Positions 1 through 7,633 of a DNA stretch of 42,889 nucleotides are shown here, one piece after another (the stretch's first letter is position 1; each line of letters starts with the position of its first letter). The translations under genes were made by a program, and so were the position numbers. The notes below the pieces were generated by a model, which was not told where the DNA came from, did not search any database, and was given only the letters and a program-made list of their open reading frames with translations. This DNA is from JBFELU01 sp041572755. GTDB lineage: Bacteria > Actinomycetota > Acidimicrobiia > Spongiisociales > UBA11373. The stretch is taken from positions 1 to 42,889 of the forward strand of contig JBFFRY010000023.1 of the NCBI GenBank assembly GCA_041572755.1, written 5' to 3'.

Positions 1-741
1 GGCGGCCGCCATGCCCACGATCCCCGCAACGTTGTGGGTCCCGGAGCGGAGCCCCAGCTCGTGGCCTCCTCCGTGAAGCACCGCTTCGAACGGAATCCCG
101 CGCGGCACCCGGAGGATGCCGACCCCCTGGGGACCCCCGAACTTGTGGGCGGCGAGAGTGACCAGGTCGGCACCCAGGCTTGCCACCGTCACCGGCTCGG
201 AAACGAAGGCCTGCACCGCATCGCTGTGCACGAGCACCCCTCGCTCGGAGGCGAGCGCCGCCACCTCGGCGACCGGCTGGCAAACCCCCGTCTCGTTGTT
301 CGCCGCCATGACCGAGACGACCGCCGTCTCCGCATCGAGCGCCGCCGCCACGGCGAGGGGATCGACCCTTCCCGCATCGTCGACGGCCACGATGCCGACC
401 GGGCAGCCGAGCCCTTCCAGGAAGCGGGCGGTCTCCAGTACGGCTTCATGCTCGACCGCGGTGGTCACGACCCCCCTGCGGGATCCGCCCGCCAGGGCCG
501 GCCCGACCAGCCCGAGATTGTCCGACTCGGTTCCCCCGCCGGTGAAGACGACCTCGAGGGGATCGGCGACGTCGAGCAGCGCGGCGGCCGATTCCCGCGC
601 TTCGTCGACGGCGCGTTTGGCTTGCTGTGAGACCCGGTGGATGCCCGATGGGTTGCCGAAGCCGTCGGTCAGCCACGGCAGCATCGCCTCGCGGGCCTCC
701 GGCCGCAGCGGAGAGGTGGCGGCATGGTCGAGATACAGCAT
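1..741 (-). CDS. Cysteine desulfurase (NifS/IscS family), 3' end cut by window edge
   Basis: PLP-dependent class V aminotransferase that removes sulfur from L-cysteine for Fe-S cluster and thiocofactor synthesis. The first 247 codons are visible, starting MLYLDHAATSPL with the typical N-terminal pattern. Seen are VEHEAV with the cofactor-stacking His98, the ANNETG segment around residue 150, HSDAVQ around 172-177 and the Schiff-base Lys200 in AAHKFGGPQG, followed by the GLRSGTHN loop. The remaining C-terminal part, including the loop with the mobile catalytic Cys, lies beyond base 1, so NifS/IscS versus SufS-like use cannot be settled; the short GG-rich HKFGGPQG context favours the IscS/NifS group. 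It follows the hydrolase gene on the same strand by 43 bp, with a TACCCT box 12 nt before the ATG. A NifU-like scaffold gene lies about 5 kb away. Confidence 0.93.
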   Translation of the reverse strand, partial: MLYLDHAATSPLRPEAREAMLPWLTDGFGNPSGIHRVSQQAKRAVDEARESAAALLDVADPLEVVFTGGGTESDNLGLVGPALAGGSRRGVVTTAVEHEAVLETARFLEGLGCPVGIVAVDDAGRVDPLAVAAALDAETAVVSVMAANNETGVCQPVAEVAALASERGVLVHSDAVQAFVSEPVTVASLGADLVTLAAHKFGGPQGVGILRVPRGIPFEAVLHGGGHELGLRSGTHNVAGIVGMAAA

Positions 742-784
742 CGGCGCATCGAGGGTACCGGCCCTTCGATCGGACGGGAGTTCC

Positions 785-1960
785 TCAGAGATCGTCCGAA
801 CCCTCCGGCACGACCAGGTCGAGGTCGGAACCGCCCAGAGCCGTGGCGGCGAGGAACGCCCGGACTGCCTCCTCATAGCGGGCGGGGTCGACGTTCCACG
901 CCTCGAAGTGGCCGGCGTCCTCGAACACCTCGAGCGTCACCAGCCCCGGCACCGCATCCGCGAAGGCCCGGCTGCCCGCCACCGGAACCGTCTCGTCCGA
1001 CTCCCCGTGCAGGATGAGGATCGGCACGTCGAACTGGTCGGCCCTTCCGACCTGGTCCAGCACATCCCATTCGACACCGAATCGCATGCCGGCGAAGGCT
1101 TTGGCGAGACCGGTGAGGATCCCCGGGATGTTCCCCCGCTCCGCCTCGGCATCGACGGTCCTGCCCGGATCGAGCAACGGGGCATCGAAGACCATCCCCT
1201 GCACGCGACCGGCCCATGCCGAACGGTGAACGAACAACGACGCCGCCGTCGCTCCCATGCCGTATCCCACCAGCACGACATCCCGGGCACCGGATCCGAG
1301 CACATGGAGCACCGCTGCTTCGACGTCCTCCCACTCGCTGTCGCCGAGGTGGTACCGGCGTCTTCCCTCGGGCGCCTCCGGGTCGTTCCGGTAGGAGATC
1401 ACCAGGGCCGGAAAGCCCATTTGGGCCACTGCAGGAAGCAACCGCAGGGCCTCCCGCCGACCGGTGCCCTTGTCGTGGACGAAGACCACCCACGTGTCGT
1501 CGAGACCCGAGGTCGCCCAGGCCGGATACCGGCCCAATGGTCCGTCGAAGACGACCTCACGGAAGTCGACGCCCACGTCGCCGGGATCGGCGGGGAATGC
1601 AAAGGGATCGAGCGCCGCAGCATCCCCGAGCGACGGCTCGCCCTCCCGGGATGACACCAGTCGGGTCACCGTCCCGCCGTCGGCGTCGACCACTTCGCCG
1701 AGTACCCCATACCCACCGGCCCACTCCAGGCCCCACACTCCATCGCGGGCAACGGCCTCGGTCCCCGACAGCGTCACGGTCCCCTCACCGATGGCGACGA
1801 CTTCGAGCTCCAGGTCGGGCGCCCAGGGCTCGACGGCCAGCAGGGTGCTCTCGATGGATTCCGAGTGGAACCAGGTGGCGGCGGCGACCACCGACACGAC
1901 CAGGAGGATCGTGGTCGCCACGCCGTGGCGCAGCCAGCGCCGGCCCCGCTTCGTGATCAT
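785..1960 (-). CDS. Membrane-anchored alpha/beta hydrolase-fold protein lacking the serine nucleophile
   Basis: A 391-residue protein. Residues about 14-30 form one hydrophobic N-terminal helix, so the hydrolase domain is probably anchored outside the membrane. A beta-rich stretch of about 100 residues precedes the fold. The hydrolase core starts near residue 158 (VVFVHDKG). The nucleophile elbow reads LVGYGMGA, with Gly234 exactly where GxSxG enzymes have Ser, while the acid (Asp322 in GESDETVP) and His351 (DAGHFEAW) are kept. The ATG at 1960 was chosen because longer starts run through the divergent SRPBCC gene and would put a charged segment before the membrane helix. Substrate unknown. 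The missing Ser suggests a non-catalytic role or other chemistry; a sequencing error is possible because GGC and AGC differ by one base. Confidence 0.8.
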   Translation of the reverse strand: MITKRGRRWLRHGVATTILLVVSVVAAATWFHSESIESTLLAVEPWAPDLELEVVAIGEGTVTLSGTEAVARDGVWGLEWAGGYGVLGEVVDADGGTVTRLVSSREGEPSLGDAAALDPFAFPADPGDVGVDFREVVFDGPLGRYPAWATSGLDDTWVVFVHDKGTGRREALRLLPAVAQMGFPALVISYRNDPEAPEGRRRYHLGDSEWEDVEAAVLHVLGSGARDVVLVGYGMGATAASLFVHRSAWAGRVQGMVFDAPLLDPGRTVDAEAERGNIPGILTGLAKAFAGMRFGVEWDVLDQVGRADQFDVPILILHGESDETVPVAGSRAFADAVPGLVTLEVFEDAGHFEAWNVDPARYEEAVRAFLAATALGGSDLDLVVPEGSDDL

Positions 1961-2015
1961 CAGGCGCGGGAATCGTACTCGCGGTACCGGCGACAACCGC
2001 TGTACGGTGACGGCC

Positions 2016-2459
2016 ATGGCGAGCGGCGTCACCGTGTCCACCGAGATCCCGGCACCGCCGGAGGCCGTCTGGGCCGAGTTGGCGCGCCTCGAGGATCACG
2101 CCGAATGGATGGCCGACGCCCACGCCATCGAGTTCCTCGGGGACCGCCGCGAGGGGATCGGGACCAGGATGAGGGTCGACACCCGGTTCGGCCCACTCCG
2201 CACCCACGACGTGATGGAGTTCACCGGGTGGGATCCGCCGCGTCACATGGAGGTCGTTCACACCGGGCTGTTCGCCGGCCGGGGCGCCTTCTCACTCGAA
2301 GGGATCGGTGACGGAGCAACTCGCGTCCGCTGGCACGAGGAGATCCGCTTCCCCTGGTACTTCGGGGGCCGGGTCGGAGCATGGGCGGCCCGGCCCATCT
2401 TCCGCTGGGTGTGGCGCCGGAATCTCCGCCGGCTTCGGGAGCGGATCACTCGCCCTTGA
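2016..2459 (+). CDS. SRPBCC (START/Bet v1-like) family protein
   Basis: A 147-residue protein of the polyketide cyclase/START-like superfamily, which forms a hydrophobic ligand-binding pocket. It opens with the typical strand TVSTEIPAPPEAVWAEL, then LEDHAEWM, and ends in a long amphipathic C-terminal helix rich in Arg and Trp. Ligand and function cannot be inferred. The start at 2016 is supported by a TACGGT box (2003-2008) 7 nt upstream and no Shine-Dalgarno sequence, so it is probably leaderless. It is divergent from the alpha/beta hydrolase across 55 bp, and its 3' end overlaps the convergent enoyl-CoA hydratase gene by 14 bp. A second SRPBCC gene of similar size lies at 41556-41984 but is not visibly a close copy. 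Confidence 0.82.
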   Translation: MASGVTVSTEIPAPPEAVWAELARLEDHAEWMADAHAIEFLGDRREGIGTRMRVDTRFGPLRTHDVMEFTGWDPPRHMEVVHTGLFAGRGAFSLEGIGDGATRVRWHEEIRFPWYFGGRVGAWAARPIFRWVWRRNLRRLRERITRP

Positions 2460-3213
2460 ACCGGGGCTTCCTCTTCTCCAGGAACGCAGTCACGCCCTCG
2501 TCGGCATCCCGGGTGGCGAAGGCGCTGCGAAAGGCCTCTGCCTCGAGGGAGAGGGCGGCGTCCATGGGCATCTCCAGGCCCTCGTTGATCGCCCGCTTCG
2601 CCTCGCCGATGGCCCGGGTGGGACCGGCGGCGAGCGCCGTGGCGTACTCCAGTGCGGCGGCGTCCAATTCGTCGCCGGGAACCACCCGATCGGCCAAACC
2701 GATGTCGAGCGCCTCGGCGGCCGACACGAAACGGCCGGTGTAGACCAGGTCGCGGGCTTTGCCCGGACCGATGAGGCGGGTGAGGCGCTGGGTGCCCCCC
2801 GCCCCGGGAATGATCCCCAGGTTGATCTCGGGCTGGCCCACCGTGGCATCCTCGGCGAGGAACCGCACATCACAGCCCATCGCCAGTTCCAAGCCCCCGC
2901 CGAGGGCATACCCGCGCACCGCGGCGACCACCGGCTTGGGCAGCAACTCGAGCCGCCGCACGACCTCGGAGAGCCGATTGGCCAGAGCATCCTCACCACT
3001 GCGCGCCATGGCCTCCTTGAACTCGGTGATGTCGGCGCCGGCGGCGAAGTTCGGCTTGCCGGTCACGATCACCGCCCGCACGGCGGGGTCCTCACAGCGG
3101 CCGACGGCGGCATCCAGGTCGGCCGTCAACTCCGCCGAGAACGCGTTCATGGGGGGCCGGTTGAGAGTCACAACGGCCACGGCACCCTCGAACGTCACAT
3201 CGACCTGGGTCAC
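2446..3213 (-). CDS. Enoyl-CoA hydratase/isomerase family protein
   Basis: A 255-residue crotonase-fold enzyme that hydrates 2-enoyl-CoA thioesters to 3-hydroxyacyl-CoA in fatty-acid or branched-chain amino-acid breakdown. The oxyanion-hole segment FAAGADITEF (57-65) and GYALGGGLELAMGCD (101-115) are intact. Both acid/base glutamates of true hydratases are present, Glu109 and Glu129 (QPEINLG), which argues for hydratase activity rather than a non-hydratase crotonase. The start is GTG at 3213, set by a strong GAGGAGG four bases upstream. It follows the MeaB-like GTPase by 28 bp on the same strand, so the two probably form an operon linked to acyl-CoA and propionyl-CoA metabolism. The exact acyl substrate is not readable from sequence. 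Confidence 0.92.
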   Translation of the reverse strand: MTQVDVTFEGAVAVVTLNRPPMNAFSAELTADLDAAVGRCEDPAVRAVIVTGKPNFAAGADITEFKEAMARSGEDALANRLSEVVRRLELLPKPVVAAVRGYALGGGLELAMGCDVRFLAEDATVGQPEINLGIIPGAGGTQRLTRLIGPGKARDLVYTGRFVSAAEALDIGLADRVVPGDELDAAALEYATALAAGPTRAIGEAKRAINEGLEMPMDAALSLEAEAFRSAFATRDADEGVTAFLEKRKPRFKGE

Positions 3214-3241
3214 GGAACCTCCTCGGCTGGCTGCCGCCAGG

Positions 3242-4189
3242 CTACCGACCGTTCGACAACCGCTCGGCGGCCGACCACGGGTCGAGGCGCCCCGACTCCA
3301 CCGCCGCCACCACGTCCTGCTTGTCGGGATCTCCGGCGGTGTCGGCGGCGCGCAACCGGAAGATGGCGGCCAGCGCCGTTTCCAGTTCGTGGCGGCGTCG
3401 CCGCGATCGGACCTCTCCGAGGCGGCCCTCGCTCTCGAGGTGATCGCGATGGGCGCCGATGGACGCGACGAGCGCTTCGCTCCCCTCACCGGTGGCGGCG
3501 ATGGTGACCACCACCGGCGGTTCCCACGGGCGATCCGGCCCCATCGCCAGCATCGAGCGGAGGTCGGCCACGGTGTCTTCGACACCGGGACGATCACCCT
3601 TGTTCACCGCGAACACATCCCCGATCTCGAGTATGCCCGCCTTGGCGGCCTGGATGCCGTCACCCCACCCGGGCGTCACGACGACGACCGTCGTGTCGGC
3701 GGTGTCGGCGATCTCGACCTCGTCCTGGCCGACGCCGACCGTCTCGATGAGCAGCCAGGGGAAGCCGGCGGCGGCCAGCACCGCCAACGCCTTCGGAGCG
3801 GCCGTGGAGAGACCCCCGAGGTGCCCCCTGCTGGCCATCGAGCGGATGAAGACGCCGGGGTCGGAGACGTGATCCTGCATCCGGACACGATCGCCGAGCA
3901 CCGCTCCCCCGCTGAAGGGGCTGGTCGGATCGACGGCGAGGACGGCGACCTGGTCACCCCCGGTGCGGAGCGCGGCGATGAGGCGGTCGGTCAGCGTTGA
4001 CTTCCCGGCGCCGGGGGCACCCGTCACCCCGATCCTGTAGGCGTCTCCCGATCGAGGGTGGGTCGATGCGAGGACCCGGCCGGCGGCCGGCCGCTCCTCC
4101 TCCACGATCGTGATGAGCCGGGCCAAGGCACGCCGGTCTCCGTCGAGCGCGGCGGCGACGAGCAGATCCGGGTCGTTGGGGAGAGCCAC
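3242..4189 (-). CDS. meaB: MeaB/ArgK-type G3E P-loop GTPase (methylmalonyl-CoA mutase chaperone)
   Basis: A 315-residue metallochaperone GTPase. In this family the protein gates adenosylcobalamin loading of methylmalonyl-CoA mutase (or related acyl-CoA mutases) and protects it from inactivation. Seen are Walker A GAPGAGKST (57-65), DPTSPFSGGAVLGDRVRM, the ETVGVGQDE switch, and NKGD in the place of the NKxD guanine-specificity motif. An N-terminal helix LVAAALDGDRRALARLIT matches the family. The GTG start at 4189 has a TATCCT box exactly 6 nt upstream and no Shine-Dalgarno sequence, so it is read as leaderless. The partner mutase is not in the window. It probably shares a transcript with the enoyl-CoA hydratase gene. 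Confusion with the old ArgK annotation is only nomenclature. Confidence 0.9.
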   Translation of the reverse strand: MALPNDPDLLVAAALDGDRRALARLITIVEEERPAAGRVLASTHPRSGDAYRIGVTGAPGAGKSTLTDRLIAALRTGGDQVAVLAVDPTSPFSGGAVLGDRVRMQDHVSDPGVFIRSMASRGHLGGLSTAAPKALAVLAAAGFPWLLIETVGVGQDEVEIADTADTTVVVVTPGWGDGIQAAKAGILEIGDVFAVNKGDRPGVEDTVADLRSMLAMGPDRPWEPPVVVTIAATGEGSEALVASIGAHRDHLESEGRLGEVRSRRRRHELETALAAIFRLRAADTAGDPDKQDVVAAVESGRLDPWSAAERLSNGR

Positions 4190-4226
4190 CCGCGCAGGAT
4201 ACCCAGCCCCTCGGTAGATTCTGAGC
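4190..4226. promoter_or_regulatory. Divergent leaderless promoter pair (meaB / glycerate 2-kinase)
   Basis: This 37-bp gap carries a minus-strand TATCCT (4201-4196) 6 nt before the GTG of the GTPase and a plus-strand TAGATT (4215-4220) 6 nt before the GTG of the glycerate kinase. Both spacings would place transcription starts at or beside the start codons. No ribosome-binding site is present on either side. The promoter call is inferred from pattern only. Confidence 0.6.
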
Positions 4227-5489
4227 GTGCGGTTCGACCCTGCCGTCCTCGCCACCGATCCCACCCATCGCTCACTCGTGCTGGACGTGCTCGGCGCCGC
4301 CCTCGACGCCGTCGAGCCGGTGGAGGCGACCCGGTCCGCGCTCGAGGGGTTCCAGAGGGGGGAGAGGCCCCCGATCCTCCTCGGCATCGGCAAGGCGGCG
4401 CGAGGCATGGCGGCCGGCGCCGCCGCCGCCTTCGGCGACGTTCGGGGAACGGTGGTCACGCCCGACCCCGGTGCGGCACCGCCCGGGATCGAGGTCGTTG
4501 CCGGTGAGCACCCCACGCCCGGTCCGGGAAGCCTCGCCGGGGGACACCGCCTTCTGGAGGTCGCCGCCTCGGCAACGAGCGACGACCTCGTCCTCGCGCT
4601 CGTCTCCGGCGGCGGCTCGGCCTGTGCCGAAGTACCCGCCGCAGGCCTGACACTGGCCGACCTGGCCGCCACCACCGACGTGCTGCTGCGCAGCGGAGCA
4701 CCGATCACCGCGATCAACGCCGTGCGGCGACACCTCTCCGCCCTCAAGGGCGGGCGGCTCGCCGAGGCCGCCTCGCCGGCGATCGTGGTGACGCTCATCG
4801 TCTCGGATGTGGCCGGGGGCGACGTCTCCGACGTCGCCGGAGGCCCCACCGTGCCCGATCCCACCACACCCGAAGAAGCGCTCGAGATCCTCTCGGCCCG
4901 CGGCCTCCTCGAGGCGCTCCCCCCGGCGGTCGTCGCTCACCTCCGTTCGGAGGGCCCACCCCCGAAGACCGGCCCGTGGGGTCCGGTGCAGGTGGTGGCG
5001 AGCGGACTCCAAGCCGCCGAAGGCGCTCGAAGGGCCGCAGCAGCCGAGGGAGTGCCGGCGAGCGTTCTCACCACTTTGCTGTCGGGGGAAGCGGCCGAGG
5101 TGGGCAGGGAGATGGCGTCCCTGGCCCGGGAGGCAGGGCCCTCGATGCTCATCGCGGCAGGCGAGACGACCGTGCGGGTCTCGGGGATCGGAGTCGGGGG
5201 CAGGAATCAGGAGTTGGCGCTCGCCGCCGGCATCGCACTCGATGGCGAAGCGGGCCTGCTGGTCGCCTCGTTGGGAACCGACGGCATCGACGGGCCCACC
5301 GACGCGGCCGGAGGGATCGGCGACGGGGCCACGGTGGCTCGGGGACAGCGGCGGGGAATGGATGCCGGCGCCGCCCTCGCCGGGAACGACTCCAACCGCT
5401 ATCTCGCGGCAACCGGAGATCTCTTGAAGACCGGGCCCACCGGCACCAACGTCGGCGACGTGGTGGTGGTGTCGGTCAGACCGCGATGA
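4227..5489 (+). CDS. Glycerate 2-kinase (DUF4147/MOFRL family)
   Basis: A 420-residue type-II glycerate kinase that phosphorylates D-glycerate to 2-phosphoglycerate with ATP, feeding glycolysis from serine-cycle, tartrate or photorespiration-like routes. The N-terminal DUF4147 domain has GIGKAARGMA, VVAGEHPTPGPGS, LVSGGGSA and the VRRHLSALKGGRLA helix. The SDV segment is expanded to SDVAGGDVSDVAGGPTVPD, giving a duplicated SDVAGG. The C-terminal MOFRL domain has GVGGRNQELALAAG and GTDGIDGPTDAAGG. Length fits the family. GTG at 4227 is chosen on its 6-nt spacing to a TAGATT box. It is divergent from the meaB-like gene and its 3' end overlaps the NifU-like gene by 14 bp in convergent orientation. 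Confidence 0.92.
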   Translation: MRFDPAVLATDPTHRSLVLDVLGAALDAVEPVEATRSALEGFQRGERPPILLGIGKAARGMAAGAAAAFGDVRGTVVTPDPGAAPPGIEVVAGEHPTPGPGSLAGGHRLLEVAASATSDDLVLALVSGGGSACAEVPAAGLTLADLAATTDVLLRSGAPITAINAVRRHLSALKGGRLAEAASPAIVVTLIVSDVAGGDVSDVAGGPTVPDPTTPEEALEILSARGLLEALPPAVVAHLRSEGPPPKTGPWGPVQVVASGLQAAEGARRAAAAEGVPASVLTTLLSGEAAEVGREMASLAREAGPSMLIAAGETTVRVSGIGVGGRNQELALAAGIALDGEAGLLVASLGTDGIDGPTDAAGGIGDGATVARGQRRGMDAGAALAGNDSNRYLAATGDLLKTGPTGTNVGDVVVVSVRPR

Positions 5490-5754
5490 TCTCCGTCACG
5501 CCGGGCACCCGATCGCGCAGGATCCGCTCGATGCCGGCGGTGAGCGTCATGGTCGACAGCGGACATCCACCGCAGGCGCCCACCAGCTGAATCGTCACTC
5601 GCCCCTCGTTCACACCGAGCAAGATGAGGTCGCCGCCGTCGGCTTGCAGCGCCGGTCGGATGTATTCGAGCGTGGCGTTGAGCACGTTGAGATCGACCTC
5701 GGAGCCGACGTCCTCGGTCTCGGTGGTGGTCGCGGTCGCTTCTGAATCGCTCAT
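5476..5754 (-). CDS. NifU-like C-terminal domain protein (Fe-S scaffold/carrier)
   Basis: A 92-residue single-domain protein of the NifU C-terminal (Nfu) family, which binds and hands over Fe-S clusters. The conserved core reads ALQADGGDLILL and GACGGCPLS, with the cluster-binding CxxC at Cys61 and Cys64. The first 20 residues are acidic and Thr/Ser-rich, probably disordered. The domain occurs alone, without the IscU-like and central ferredoxin-like domains of full NifU, like the stand-alone Nfu proteins of many actinobacteria. It lies about 5 kb from the cysteine desulfurase at the window edge but not in the same operon. The convergent 3' overlap with the glycerate kinase gene is 14 bp. The 51-bp gap to the next upstream gene holds no clear promoter. 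Confidence 0.93.
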   Translation of the reverse strand: MSDSEATATTTETEDVGSEVDLNVLNATLEYIRPALQADGGDLILLGVNEGRVTIQLVGACGGCPLSTMTLTAGIERILRDRVPGVTEIIAV

Positions 5755-5805
5755 CTCTGGTGTAACGCCAATCTCGGGAGGGAATTCCCCATCGGGGCGA
5801 CCAAC

Positions 5806-6294
5806 CTACCCGATCTGGTGCGGCATGCCGAGTCGCGCCGCCGCCTCGTCCAGGAGATCCCGATCCCACACCGAAGCGATGGCCTCGGCCCGGTCCGGCC
5901 GATAGAACCGATAGAGGTGATACCAATCGGCGGGGTCGGCGAGCGGTACATCTCGACCATCGACGCGAAGGGTGCCGATCGATCGGACCGGGAACTGCAC
6001 GATCCGGTCCCCGACCTCGATGGCCAGCCCACCGATGAAGTCGACCCCGACACCCTCCACGTCGAACCGCAGGATCCATTCGCTGCAGAACGGCTTCCGA
6101 CGGACGACCGGGCCGGCCGACTGCCAGGGGGCGGCATCGAGCGCCGACGCCTCCGAGTCGACCACGAGGTCGAGGTCACCCACCGCAACGGGAATCCCGT
6201 GCGCCTCGAGCATGGCGCTGCCGCCGAGGACGAAGCGGAACGGTGCGATCCAGGCGGTGGCGACGGCCAGGGCCCGGAGGTGCTCGGGGCTCAC
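5806..6294 (-). CDS. Nucleotidyltransferase-fold protein, translationally coupled to murA
   Basis: A 162-residue protein. FVLGGSAMLEAHGIPV followed by DLDLVVD (residues about 21-46) matches the GGS...DxD core of the minimal nucleotidyltransferase superfamily, as in AbiEii-like toxins, kanamycin nucleotidyltransferases and many uncharacterised proteins. A third metal-binding acid may be Asp or Glu in the RFDVEGVGVDFIGG strand. The GTG start at 6294 overlaps the murA stop (GTGA), so it should be translated by reinitiation after murA. No toxin-antitoxin partner is next to it. Function is unknown; a housekeeping modifier or an inactive relative are both possible. The stop is at 5806. Confidence 0.6.
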   Translation of the reverse strand: MSPEHLRALAVATAWIAPFRFVLGGSAMLEAHGIPVAVGDLDLVVDSEASALDAAPWQSAGPVVRRKPFCSEWILRFDVEGVGVDFIGGLAIEVGDRIVQFPVRSIGTLRVDGRDVPLADPADWYHLYRFYRPDRAEAIASVWDRDLLDEAAARLGMPHQIG

Positions 6295-7556
6295 GGCTCC
6301 TCGGTGACCTCCCGTGTGATGTCGGCCCCCAACGATCGGAGTTTGGGCAGGAAGTCCTGATAGCCCCGATCGATGTGATGCGCTTCGGTCACCGTCGTGT
6401 ATCCCTCGGCCGCCAATCCGGCCACCACCATCGCCGCACCGGCACGGATGTCACAGGCGTCGACCGGACACCCGCTGAGCCGAGGGACACCGCGGATGAT
6501 CACGTGCTGACCCTCGAGGGCCACGTCGGCCCCCATGCGGTTGAGTTCACCGACGTAACGGAACCGCGCGTCGTAGATGTTCTCAGTGATGACCGATGTC
6601 CCGGAGGCGACGGCGAGGAGAGCCACCATCTGCGGGTGCATGTCGGTGTGGAATCCGGGATACGGCAACGTCGAGAAGTCGACCGGCATCGGCCGTTCGG
6701 GACCCGAGACGGTGATCCAGTCCTTGCCGGTCTCGTACCCGCACCCGGCCTCCTCGAGCTTGCGAAGCTCCATGCGAAGATGCTCCGGAACGCAATCGGT
6801 CACCGTGACGGTGCCCCCGGTGGCAGCCGCCGCAACGAGGTAGGTGCCGGCTTCGAGCCGATCCGGGACCACTCGGTGCGAAGCAGGCCGAAGCTCGGGA
6901 ACCCCCTCAACCTCAATGGTCGATGATCCGGCGCCGTGGATCACGGCACCCATCGAGCAGAGCATCGCGGCCAGGTCCTGGATCTCGGGTTCCCGTGCCG
7001 CGTTGCCGATGGTGGTCTTCCCGTGCGCCGTGACGCCGGCCAGCAACAGGTTCTCCGTGGCCCCGACACTCGGGAACTCCAGGTACACCTCGGCACCCCT
7101 CAGCCCATCCGGTACCGAGCCGTAGAGGACGCCGTGACGCAGCTCGAACTCGGCGCCCATTCGCCGCAAGCCATCCACGTGCATGTCGATCGGCCGGGAA
7201 CCGAAGTCGTCGCCCCCCGGGAGCGCCACCCGGGCCTCGCCACAGCGAGCCAACAGCGACCCGAGCACGAGGATCGACGCCCGCATCCGCCGCACCAGAT
7301 CGATGGGGGCCTCGGGCGTCAGCTCGCCGGGCACCTCGATCTCGATCAGGTCATCGTCGCGGCGGCACCGAGCTCCCACGTGATGCAGCACCCGGCACAT
7401 CAAGCGGACATCGATGATGTCGGGGGCGTTGTGGAGCCGGTGCACCCCCGGGGCGAGCAGCACCGCCACGAGGTGCTTGAGGACCGCGTTCTTGGCTCCG
7501 ACGATCGGCACGCTGCCCGTCAGCGGTGTGCCGCCGGTGACCACGAACTCCTCCAT
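6291..7556 (-). CDS. murA: UDP-N-acetylglucosamine 1-carboxyvinyltransferase (Asp-type MurA)
   Basis: A 421-residue enzyme for the first committed step of peptidoglycan synthesis, transferring enolpyruvate from PEP to UDP-GlcNAc. The N-terminal GAKNAVLK with Lys22-Asn23, the VRRMRASILVLG helix and the repeated EPSP-synthase fold segments are all present. The catalytic loop reads LPGGDDFGSRPID: Asp116 sits where the E. coli enzyme has Cys115, the residue that fosfomycin alkylates. This substitution is known from mycobacteria and Chlamydia and gives intrinsic fosfomycin resistance. The ATG at 7556 has a TAGAAT box exactly 6 nt upstream and no Shine-Dalgarno sequence. The nucleotidyltransferase-like gene overlaps its stop codon. 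Confidence 0.96.
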   Translation of the reverse strand: MEEFVVTGGTPLTGSVPIVGAKNAVLKHLVAVLLAPGVHRLHNAPDIIDVRLMCRVLHHVGARCRRDDDLIEIEVPGELTPEAPIDLVRRMRASILVLGSLLARCGEARVALPGGDDFGSRPIDMHVDGLRRMGAEFELRHGVLYGSVPDGLRGAEVYLEFPSVGATENLLLAGVTAHGKTTIGNAAREPEIQDLAAMLCSMGAVIHGAGSSTIEVEGVPELRPASHRVVPDRLEAGTYLVAAAATGGTVTVTDCVPEHLRMELRKLEEAGCGYETGKDWITVSGPERPMPVDFSTLPYPGFHTDMHPQMVALLAVASGTSVITENIYDARFRYVGELNRMGADVALEGQHVIIRGVPRLSGCPVDACDIRAGAAMVVAGLAAEGYTTVTEAHHIDRGYQDFLPKLRSLGADITREVTEEP

Positions 7557-7633
7557 GACCGCATTCTACGGGCAGTGGGTCTTCCGCCACTCTCCGCACC
7601 GCCGGGGTGGCGGCGTCCACTACCCTGCTGCCC
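7557..7633. promoter_or_regulatory. Divergent promoter region between murA and rpiB
   Basis: A 77-bp gap. On the minus strand TAGAAT (7568-7563) lies 6 nt before the murA ATG; on the plus strand TACCCT (7621-7626) lies 7 nt before the rpiB GTG. Both look like -10 elements of leaderless transcripts. The middle holds a short GC-rich inverted repeat (ccgcc/ggcgg, near 7599-7613) that could be an operator or nothing. This is inferred from pattern only. Confidence 0.5.

Noticed and set aside
4626..4860. Duplicated SDVAGG motif in glycerate kinase as sign of a tandem DNA duplication error
   Set aside because: The first member is the SDVxGD phosphate-loop motif of the family, and the second fits the following loop before VPDPTT. 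The underlying codons differ, so it is not a recent copy.
3242..4867. A 541-residue version of the MeaB-like GTPase starting at 4867
   Set aside because: The extra 226 residues are antisense to the glycerate kinase gene and low in complexity; family length and a TATCCT box support the GTG at 4189.
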